Source: Cellvibrio sp. KY-GH-1
GTDB taxonomy: Bacteria > Pseudomonadota > Gammaproteobacteria > Pseudomonadales > Cellvibrionaceae
Length of the DNA stretch: 64,000 nucleotides
Assembly: GCF_008806975.1 (NCBI RefSeq)
Contig: NZ_CP031728.1
Location: 1,736,001 to 1,800,000 of the forward strand
Reading direction: 5' to 3'
The notes beneath the pieces were generated by a model, which was given only the letters and a program-made list of their open reading frames with translations, did not search any database and was not told where the DNA came from. Each line of letters opens with the position of its first letter. The stretch's first letter is position 1. The position numbers and the translations under genes were made by a program. Below are positions 38,801 through 50,800 of the stretch, one piece after another.

Positions 38801-41800
38801 TCCAGGAATTACCACAATCTCCACTGGAACAAACCATTGCCGCGCTTTGGAGCGATCTACTGGCCGTAGAAAACCCAATGCGTACTGATGATTTTTTCCA
38901 GTTGGGCGGCGACTCAATCAGCAATATCCAACTGGTTAATCGCTTGCGCAAAGCAGGCATTGCCGTCGAAGCGGCCGATATTTTCCAACACTCCCGCCTG
39001 ATGGATTTTGCAGACCTATTAACATCACGACTGACAAATACCAACACGGCAACAATTGATAACTGCACACTGAAGCTTGTCAGAGATAACGAGAACTCGC
39101 CTTTTCTACTCAGCTCTGCGCAACAGCGCTTGTATATTTTGCAGCAAAGGGAAGCCAGTGAAACGGCGTACAATATGTACGGCGCCTTATTAATTCGCGG
39201 CTCAATCAACCACTCACAGTTGGCAATAGCGTTTACACAATTGCTGGATCGCCATCCCACGCTGCGTAGTCGTTTTTATGAAAACCAGGGGGAACTTTTT
39301 CAGCAAGTCATGCCCGCCGGTGACTTCTCGCTCGAACAAAAACTATTTCCGGCAGACGTATCAGAAAATTTATCTAACTGGTTACCCACAGCCATCCGGG
39401 GGTTTGTACGGCCATTCGATTTAAATCATCCACCACTGGTGCGTGCGCAACTGTGGCTAGGTGAGGCCCAACAACATGTCCTGCTCATCGATATGCATCA
39501 CCTGGTAGCCGATGGTTTGTCCATCAACATTTTCCTACGCGATTTATTTTCACTGTATGAGCAGCAATCGCTAACACCGGTGCCCGCTGATTATCGTCAT
39601 TTCATCCAGAAGCAAACCGAATGGCAACAAAGCCCGGCATGGCAGCAGGCTGGCAATTATTGGCAGCAACAATTTTCCGGTACCCTGCCCAGCCTGGATT
39701 TCCCTACCGATTACACACGTCCGCCGCAGCAGCAATTTTCTGGCAAACGTCTCAGTTTTTCTTTAAGTAATTCCCAAAGTGATGCAGTCAGAAATCTGGC
39801 CCGAAAAAATAATGTCAGCTTATTTATGCTATTGTTGGCTGCCTACAATCTGTTGCTCGCCAAATATACCGGGCGCGAAGACATAATAGTAGGTACGCCA
39901 GTTAGCAATCGTCCGAATGAGCAATTTGACGAATTGGTAGGGTTATTTGTTAATACCCTGCCGCTACGTACCTACCCATCGCCCATTAAATATCTGCCTG
40001 AATTTTTACAAGAAATTAAAACCAATGTTAGCCAGGCATTTTTACACAAGCACTACCCGTTCGAACAATTGCTTGATCACCTCGGACTGGAGCGCGATTT
40101 AAGCCGCAACCCATTATTCGACTGCGCGCTGGTGCTGCAAGCAGATGCATTAGCGGAAATTGTCACCGCAACCCTCGCAGTGAATCCCCTACCCGTTGCC
40201 TATCAACAAGCGAAATTTGATTTAACCCTGGACGCGATTGATAAAGGGACACACATCCACTTCGATCTGGAATATGCCAGCCATTTATTTAATGAACAGC
40301 GCATTCAGGCACTTGGGCAACATTTTATTGTCCTTTTGCAAAGCATGGTAGAACAACCCAGTGCGCAATTAGGTGCACTCAGCCTGTTAAATGACGCTGA
40401 GCGCTACAAATTGCTACATACATTTAATAACACCGAAAAATACTACCCACGACACCAAACGTTAACCAGCATTTTTGAACAACAAGTAGTAACAACACCG
40501 GATAAAATCGCCGTAGGTTTTGCAGAAAAATCATTCAGCTATGGCCAATTAAATGCCAAAGCCAACCAGCTGGCCCATCAGTTAATCGCTGCAGGTATTG
40601 GCAAAAACCAGATAGTTGCCGTAATGCTGGACCGCAGCCTGGAAATGCCGGTTGCAATACTCGCCATTGGTAAAGCAGGCGCCGCCTATTTACCTATAGC
40701 ACCCAATTTGCCGCCAGAGCGAATTGAATACATGCTGGCCGACAGCAATGCCCCGGTATTAATTACCACCACAAAAGGCAACGCGCAGGCAATGGGATTT
40801 GCAGGAAAAATATTGTTTCTGGATGATGCTTTGCAGTTGACAGGCCCGGACACTAATCCCACTGCGCAATGCGGACCGGATGATCTTGCCTATATCATTT
40901 ACACATCCGGTTCCACCGGTCGCCCCAAAGGCGCTATGGTTGAACATCGCGCAGTAGTGAATCGCATTTACTGGATGCAGGATAAATATCCTTTAACCAC
41001 TTCTGACGTGATTTTGCAAAAAACCTCCTATACCTTTGATGTCTCTGTGTGGGAATTATTCTGGTGGTCGTTTGCGGGGGCCTCGGTATATTTTATTGCA
41101 CCCGAAGCAGAAAAAGACCCACAACAAATTTTTTCCTGCATCGACAAACAGCGCATTTCTATCATGCATTTTGTGCCCTCCATGCTCACCGCTTCTCTGG
41201 AATTTCTGGCAGCGCACCAGAACAACAATTGGACCCTAAACAGTTTGCGCTATGTATTTGCCAGTGGTGAAGCACTAAACCCGCATCAGGTAGAAGAGTT
41301 TAATCATTTAATTCATCCGCACTCAGGTGCGCAATTAATCAATCTCTATGGTCCCACTGAAGCCGCCATTGACGTGACTTATTTCGATTGTCCGATAAAT
41401 GGTAAGGTGAAACGCGTTCCAATTGGAAAGCCCATCGACAATATTCGTTTGCATATTCTCGATAACCAGCAACAACTGGTTCCACTGGGAATTGCAGGGG
41501 AATTGTATATTTCCGGCACCGGTGTTGGGCGCGGTTATATTAATAAACCGGAATTAACGGCCGAGAAATTTTTGGCTGATCCGTTTTTTCCAGGGCAGCG
41601 CATGTATCGCACTGGCGACCTGTGTCGTTGGCTTGAGGATGGCAATATTGAATACCTGGGACGGCTGGATCACCAGGTAAAAATTCGCGGTTTCCGTATT
41701 GAACTCGGTGAAATTGAAAATGCATTGCTGATGCACACTGCGGTACGCGAAGCCACAGTCACTGCACTCAAAAATAATGCCGGGCAAGATTTTTTATGTG

Positions 41801-44800
41801 CGTATCTGGTAGCTCGAACATCCGTTACCACTGAACAACTACGCCAGCACCTCGCTGATTCCTTACCCGATTACATGGTGCCCACCGAATTTGTGCTGCT
41901 GGAGAAAATGCCGTTAAATCCCAGTGGCAAGGTTGATCGTAAACAACTACCAGCTCCGCAAATTACTGCACAAGTTTCCACCAGGGTTATCGATGACTCG
42001 CAACTCAGCGACAGCGAACGCAGCCTGTTACACATAGTGCGTGAGCTATTAAACAACTCTCAAATAGGGCTGGATGATAATTTCTTCCACAGCGGTGGTG
42101 ACTCCATTCGCGCAATCCAACTGTCAGCACGCGCCGCACAGCAGGGTTTCGCTATTACTATCAAGGATATATTCAAATACCCTTGCATAGGTCAGCTGGC
42201 CCAACATGCACTACGCCCTGCGCTGCAACCAACATCAATTCATTCGCCGATTACTGGCAAGATCGCATTAACACCTATTCAACAGGCATTTTTTGAACAG
42301 CGACTAACGCAACCCGATGCTTATTGCCAATACATTATTTTGCAAACAACACGCTTTACCTCAAGCCGTTTGCGGCAGGCATTAAATTACCTGGTGCAAC
42401 AGCATCCGTTGTTGAATGCAAAGGTCATACATACAGATGCAGATAATTTCCCGCACACTTATCAACTGCATATCGCGGAAGATGGTCAGCGTAACTGGCA
42501 GGGCACGCAATTTATCCAGCGCACAATTGACCTGGAAAATGGTGCTGATATTGAACTCGAATTAAATCGGTTACTGCAGGATTTGCAAAAGTGCATCAAG
42601 CTGGATAATGCACTTTACGCTGCCGGCGTGTTATCAACGCCAACACAGGATTATCTGCTTATTAGTATTCACCATGTAATTATTGATGGTGTTTCCTGGC
42701 GCATACTGCTGGATGACCTGAATCATTATTATCACCTGAATGAAGGTACACCAACGACACTACTGCCATCATCTACATCACCCAATGAGTGGATAAGTGC
42801 GAGCAAGGCCTGCGCAAAAACCAGCTATCTGCAAAAGCAATTTACTTATTGGCAGGCAATACAACAATCCATTCCCGCAGCGCTATTGGAAACAACAGAC
42901 GAGAAAAAAACGGAAGAGATAATTGATGGAAGCTGGCAAACCGAATCCAGCAGCGATTGCTTAAGCCATACAGAAACATTAACGCTACTCACCAATGCGC
43001 ACACAGCCTATAACACTGATACGCAGGATTTATTAATCAGTGCATTTGCCCTAGCCTGGCAACAGTGGACCGGGAAATTACGCATTGCGTTGGACTTGGA
43101 AGCACACGGGCGCCATTTACCTTTTGACGCACTGGATTGCTCGCGCACCCTGGGTTGGTTTACCGCGATTTCCCCCTGGGTTATAGATCTGGATAGGCAT
43201 GCACCACTCACCCACCAGCTCCCGCAGATTAAAGAATCCTTGCGTCGTATACCGGATAAAGGTATTGGCTTTGGATTGCTAAAATATTTCGGCACAGAAG
43301 CACAGCAACAGCAATTGCGCACCAGCGGTCCGGATGTTTTATTTAATTATCTTGGTCATCTGGATAGCGGAAATCCGGATTGGCAATTGCATACTACAGG
43401 CCTTTATTCCGGCCTGCAGAATCGTCGAAGCCATAGCATTGAGATCACCATGGCGATCAAGAGCGGGCACCTAACCTGGCAGATTCACTATTCAGGCAAG
43501 CAATTTTCTGCATCCAGAATCAATAAATTTAACCAGCTATTACGTGCGCAACTATTGGATATTGCGGCTCACTGTTGCCTTCAACCTACTGCATTACACA
43601 CGCCCAGCGATTTAGGTGATGCGCACTATTCATTGGAAACCTATCTGCAACTCGCGCGACGATTGAAAAGCCAGGGGCCAATTACTGCCATTCGCAAACT
43701 CACACCGACCCAGGCGGGAATTTATTTTCACACGCAGCAACAATTATTTTACAAGCAGTCACCTGACACCCAATCATCCGGCAAGCTGTTATCCGACAAT
43801 CTATTATCTGGAAAGCCGTCTGACCAACAACGCAATGAACTTTACTACGAAGAATTAGGGCTGTCGTTAAACCAGGCACTGGATGCAGAATTGTTGCAAC
43901 TAGCGTTAAACCAGCTGACCAAAAAGCACAGTATTTTACGCAGCCTGTTTATTCAGGAAGGCACCGAAGAGGTTCAGCAAATAGTCTGCGACAATGCGCG
44001 CACCACATTGAGCGTTATCGATATATCCGCCCTAACGGCCAGCGCACAGGAAGAGTGGATTAGCCAACAAAAACATCAGCTGCGCACTGCTGGCTTTGAC
44101 TGGAAATTGCCATTGCTGGGCTTGCACGTGTTTAAAACGGGCGAGCAGAAATCGCTGCTGCTATTTACTTACCATCATTTAATTCTGGATGGCTGGAGTT
44201 GCGCAGCCTTAATTGATGAGTTGTTAAGACGCTATTTGCAATTACAGCAACCGAATTTGCCTAGTTCCGTTGGACAGCAAATAACAGAAGAATATTCGAC
44301 AACAAAACCTTCCGCTGATTTTGGTGATTACCTGGCATGGCTGACCGAGCAGAACCCGGAACCGGCGCGCGCTTTCTGGCGCACACACTTGGCAGGCATA
44401 GATGATATAACTCGTCTTCCCGGTGAAATTGCTGCAAACAATGTGGGCTATTCATTGCAAGAGACTGAATACCAATTACCGGCCAATTATCTGCAAGGTT
44501 TGCAACAATTAGCCGCATACTATGAAGTAACGCTCAACACGTTGATTCAAGCCGCCTGGGGTCTGCTACTACAGCGTTACAACAACGCTGATGATGCATT
44601 ATTCGTGAGCGTGGTATCTGGCCGGACTGCGCCCGTTGCCGGCATTGAACATATGCTGGGGTTATTTATTAACAGCATTCCGGTGCGGATTGCGGCTCCA
44701 CAATTTAACCAATCCAGCTCTGCAACAGAAGATATTCAACAGTGGCTGTGTAAGCTGCAAGACACTCATTTGCAGGCAGAACAAAACGCTTTTATTGGCT

Positions 44801-47800
44801 TGGCGGATATCACCAGTGCCGCAAGTATTTCCAGTGATTTATTCCGCCACCTGCTGGTGTTTGAAAACTATCCGGTACAGGATCGCTTATCAGGTAGTAA
44901 TTTACGTATTGATAAAATTAGTTTGTATGAGCAAACCCATTACGATTTTAATTTGCTGGTACAACCGGCCGAGCAATTACATTTCCGTTTTATTGTTAAT
45001 AGCCAAGCCCACCCTGCGGCTAGCGTAGCGCGTATTGCCGGGCATTTACTGGATCTATTGCGCACATGGGCTGAGCGTAAGGAGATTGTATTACCCCACA
45101 CTATTATTAACCCGGCAGAGACCCTGGAATTAATTACGCTCGGCACAGTTCCAGCCCTTCCTGTGCCATCGGAAGACAACCTGATTGCCCGCTTTTTACA
45201 GCAGCGACAATTGACGCCCGATGTGCTTGCCGTATGCGATAGCACTACACAAATTAGTTACGCCCAACTTGCACGACAATCTCATCAAATTGCGCAGCAT
45301 TTACTCGCCCTGGGCATTCGCCACGAACAACCCGTAGCGTTGCTGGCAAACAGGTCTTGCAACATGGTTGCAGCACTCTTGGGAATTTTGCAAAGCGGTG
45401 CAGTGGTTGTGCCTATAGATCCCCATCTGCCTGAAGAGCGCATTCACTATTTATTAGCTGACTCCACTTCCGCTTGTGTTTTGGTCGATGACATTGATAC
45501 CCAGCTGGCACAAACTCGCCCCGGAATTAAACAATATGCAATTAGCCAATGGCTAGCAGCACCAGCGATTGCAGTTGAATCAATGCAACTGCCGGTACTG
45601 AGCAATGCCCAGCTGCTGTACCTGATCTACACCTCGGGGACTACAGGAACACCCAAAGGTGTAATGCTGGAACAGCGCAATTTATTGGCGTTGATTGTTA
45701 GCCAAACACAACAGGGATTATTGCCATTTAATAAACAGGTACTGCAATTTGCAACCCATAGCTTTGATGTGTGCTACCAGGAAATTTTCAGCACCTTGTT
45801 AGCAGGCGGATGCTTGCATATTATTGACGAGCAATTAAAGAAAGATGCCGATTACCTGCTGGAGTTTATCCGCACCAATACGATAGATACGGTGTTTTTA
45901 CCTACAGCCTATTTAAAGTTTTTATTTTCAACACCGGAGCGAATCGCACAAATTCCCGCCTGTGTAGAACATATTATTACCGCTGGTGAACAACTACTGG
46001 TATCACCCCATTTGCGCCAGTTCTTGCAAGCAAGCAAGGTGCTGTTGCACAACCATTATGGCCCCTCTGAAACTCACGTAGTCACCACACAGGTGTTGAG
46101 CAAGCAATCTGACATTGCTGATATTCCGCCAATTGGTAAACCGATAAACGGTACGGGAATTTACTTGCTGGACAAGCACGGCAAACTGCAAACACGCGGT
46201 GCACTGGGTGAAATTTTTATTGGCGGCGCAAGCGTTGGGCGCGGCTATTGGCAGAAACCTGCACTGACACAAGAGCGCTTTTTAACTGCCGGTAACTTTG
46301 CAGCACTCACGGAGAATACTTATTTTTCCAGCACTGAATTTTTGGCATTGAATGGCGAGCGAATTTATCGCACCGGCGATCTGGGTTACTGGAGCGAAGC
46401 CGGCGAATTAATTTATTTAGGCCGTGGCGATCAACAAATCAAAGTGCGTGGCTATCGTATTGAACCAGCCGAAATAGAAGCCTGCCTGCGCAAACAGGCT
46501 GGCATCCATGAAGCTGCCGTTATCGCCCAACGCGACCGCCAGGGCAATAATTACCTGATTGCCTATCTGGTACTACATACAACAACATCCGCGGATGTTG
46601 CGTTAGATACCATTAAACAGGCGCTCGCCAATGAACTTCCTGTTTATATGCAGCCGGCCTTTTTTGTTCCGCTGATGCAACTGCCAATGACTGCCAATGG
46701 CAAGCTGGATAAACGCGCGCTACCCGCTGTTACATTGGCTACGCATAGCAATGCACAAAAACCGGCGAGCAAGATACAAATTCGTCTGGCGAGCTTCTGG
46801 CAAGAATTACTGGGAATTCCGGAACCCCATTTGGAGAGCGATTTTTTTGCAATGGGTGGCCACTCTTTGAATGCGGCAGCGCTTGCCAGCCGCATCCAGC
46901 ATGAATGGCATATTCCTGTTTCACTAAAAGAATTATTTGCTGCACGCACTTTGCAACAACAAGCAGAATTGATTACCGGCAAACAAGCCCAAACGAAAGA
47001 GACAAGCAAGGATTCCCCCACGGAAAATACTGCCGATAAATCGCTAATTGTTCGCACTGAAAATTATTCCGGATTTATACCAGGAAACTGGATTCCCCTG
47101 TCATCGGCACAGCAGCGCCTCTATGTGCTTGATCAACTAGCGGGACCAACCACCAACTACAACATTCCGTTTGTCGCGCGGATACAACCCGGTATCGATT
47201 TGCCACAACTGGAAAATGCATTACAGCAGTTGGTGGAACGCCAAGGTATTTTACGTGCACGTATCGCTATTCACGATGGGCAGCCCATGCAAACGATTGT
47301 GCAGGATGCCGTGGCTATTCAACATCATGCGATTGCAGAAGAAGAATTGGATACTTACCTGGCCAACTGGGTTAAGCCTTTTGTTTTGCATCAACAGCCA
47401 TTATTCCGCATGGAATTGCTGGATATTGAAAGTACGCAAGGCCATTGGTTGCTATTGGATTTACACCACATCATTGCCGATGGTGTCAGCGTTGAAATTT
47501 TATTGCGGGAACTCATGGCGTTATACAACGGCGAAACGCTGGCTGCAGTGGAATACGATTACGCAACCTACATCGATTGGCAGACGCACTGGCAACACAC
47601 GCCTAATTACCAAACGCAAAAACACCATTGGCTAAACCGCTTCCGCCAGTTGCCACCCGCACTGGAATTGCCGCTGGATTTTATTCGCCCACCGGAACGT
47701 AGCACTGCCGGTGCAGAGTTTTCATTGCCACTGGATTCCGCGTTGGCACATGCGCTGGAAAATTTTGCGCAACAACAAAGTACCAGTGTATTTGCGGTGG

Positions 47801-50800
47801 CATTAACCGCATATGCACTGTGGTTGTGGCGTTACAGCGGCGAAACCGATATGGCGATTGGCATACCGGTTTCCGGGCGCAGCCTGGCCGAGTTTGCCAA
47901 TATTCCCGGGCTAATGGTTAACAGCCTCGCTCTGCATATCCACCTGGATGCAGAGCAAACTGCGCAAGCCTGCGTGCACCAGATTTCCGCGCAATTACTC
48001 GATGATTTGCAGCATCAGGATTTTCCCTTTGATGCACTGGTCAACGCGCTGGAGTTGCCGCGCAACCCCGGGCGCAATGCGCTTTTTGATACCATGTTTT
48101 CACTGGGCAGCGATTGGCTGAGCAATGCAGGCGCGCAGGAATTATTTATCCCCCACCCCTTGCCAGTAACAGAAGCAAAATTTGATTTGGCAATGAGCCT
48201 GGATCAACGCAAGGGGCAATATTTATTGTCTGTAAATTACGCCACCAGTTTATTAACCGCAGCGCGTGCAACTGCCATGGGCCATCATTATTTGATAATG
48301 CTGCAGCAATTGCTTGAACACCCGCAACAACCACTGCGCAACCTGAATTGCCTTTCTGTTACCGAATACCAGCAATTAACGCTGGATTTCAATAACACGA
48401 CAATGAGTTATCCACGCGCGTCTACTATCGCGCTTGAATTTGAAAAAATGGCCGCGCGCTATAGCGAACATTTGGCGGTGCATGACGCCGAAGGAACCTT
48501 GACGTATCGCGAACTCAACGAACTGGCCAATCAAATGGCTGCCTGTTTAATCCAGCTGGGTCCCATTCAACCAGGTCAAAGTCAACAAGATCAACGTCAA
48601 CAAGATCGAGTCCAACAAGGCCTGCCCAAAAGCGAGTTAACACCGCAAATATTTGTTGGAGTCATGCTGGAGCGCTCGCGCTATTGGATTGCCTCCATGC
48701 TCGCCGTGCTGAAAGCAGGAGCGGTTTATATGCCTATCGCACCCGATTGGCCGGAAGAGCGTATCCGCAGTATTTTGCAGGATGCAAATGCACCACTCCT
48801 TATTTGCACACCGGGCACCGCAAGCGAGCTAACTACCGCTAATTGCCAGAAAATTTATCTGGATAATTTGCTTGCAGATGCAAAAAATTATTCTGCGGAA
48901 AATATTGCGCCTGCCTGTAGTGCGACAGATCTGGCCTACACTATTTACACCAGTGGTTCTACCGGCATTCCCAAAGGAGTTCTGGTAGAACAGCGCGGCG
49001 TACTTAATTTGGCGCAGTGGGCCGGTCGCGAATACAACCTGGAACACAACACACGCATGTTGCAAATGACCAGCCCGGGTTTTGATGTTTCCATTGAAGA
49101 AACCCTGGTGCCACTGCTAAATGGTGCAGCAGTTTTTATCCTGAATGACGCCAGCAAAATGGATAAGAAACAATTTACCCATTTTGTACAACAGCATCGC
49201 ATTCAGATCGTCGAACTGGTGCCGAGTTTGCTGGCAGACTATTTACTCGACAACATTGCGATGGACTCACTTGCGCTGGTTATTACCGGAGCAGAACGCC
49301 TTGACCCTTTATTGAAAGATCAAATACTCGCGCGCGGTTATCGTTTGCACAATGTATACGGGCCCACCGAAACTACCGTAAACGCCACCAGCAAAGCCTG
49401 CAGTGCAAGCGATGACACTATTGGCAAACCCATGGCTAATTCTCATGCGTTAATTCTGGATAGGCTCGGGCGCGTACAACCTATAGGCGTACCAGGAGAA
49501 TTGTGCATTAGTGGCGATAACCTTGCGCGCGGTTATCACCAGCGCGAAGCGTTGACAGCAGAGAAATTTACCGTAAATCCCTTTATCGCGGGCGCACGAC
49601 TCTATCGCACGGGCGACCTCGCCGCTTGGACTCACACCGGGGAAATTCGCTTTATTGGTCGGATTGACCAGCAAGTAAAAATCCGTGGTTATCGCATTGA
49701 AACTGGTGATATTGAAACTCGTCTGATGGCAATTGAGGGCGTGCAACAAGCCATTGTGACGGTGCGCAATCAGGATACCGCCAATGCCAGCCTCTGCGCC
49801 TATTACACAAGCGCAACCGCATTGAATCATAAAGCACTGCACACACAACTCGCGCAATGGTTACCTGAGTATATGATTCCCGCGCAATTTATTTACCTCG
49901 ATGCAATACCATTAACTACCAATGGCAAGGTAGATAAAAAAGCTCTACCCCAACCCGACAGCATTATTCGCACTGATTATTTACCGCCGCGCACGCCCAT
50001 TGAATTTCAGCTGGCTGAAATCTGGTGCAATTTATTAGGTGGCAGCAGTTACAGCGTCGATGAAGATTTTTTCCGCGTCGGCGGACATTCATTATTGGCG
50101 ATTAAATTACTCACCAGCATTAACCAGCAGTGGAATATTTTGCTCAAGTTAACCGATATTTTTACGCACTCCGCCCTGGAGCAACTTGCCAGCCTCATAA
50201 CACGCCACAGCGAACAGCGTGCAGATCATAATCTGGTTTCTATTTATCAACTACTGAACCCAGTGAGTGAAAAAAATCTGTTCCTGTTTCCACCGGCATT
50301 GGGTGAAGCAGCAATTTACGCACGACTCAGCCAGCAGTTACCGGACTATCGTTTCTATTGCTTTAATTATCTCGATAATCCGCAACGGCTGGAAATTTAC
50401 GCCGACACTATTGCCGCCGCGCAAACCCAAGGTGCTATTTATTTGTTTGGCTATTCTGCCGGCGGTAATCTTGCTTTTGAAGTTGCACGCGTATTGGAAG
50501 CGCGCGGGCATCGATTGGGTGGATTGATTTTGCTGGATTCCGTGCGACGCAGACAAACTGGCCAGGCGCGACCTGCAGCGCAAATTACCCAAGACCTGCA
50601 GGATGCGTTTGCGCGCAACCACCTGAGCTTGGATGATTCAATGCTCGCACCCTTGGTGGAGCAAGCGTATCGCTACGGACTTTATATGGAGGGGTTGATT
50701 AACTCTGGCGCCTTGCAAACGCCCGTGCATTTAATTAAGGCAGATATTCCGGTTGATAACACTGACGATTACGGCTGGGCTGATGCGAGTACACATCTGT

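Noticed and set aside
38709..39260. 183-codon open frame antisense to the NRPS
   Set aside because: It lies entirely over coding sequence with intact NRPS motifs on the other strand and its translation shows no family pattern.
43777..43821. CRISPR-like repeats in the NRPS region
   Set aside because: Units of 15 bases are contiguous, in frame and without spacers; no cas gene or array is present in the window.
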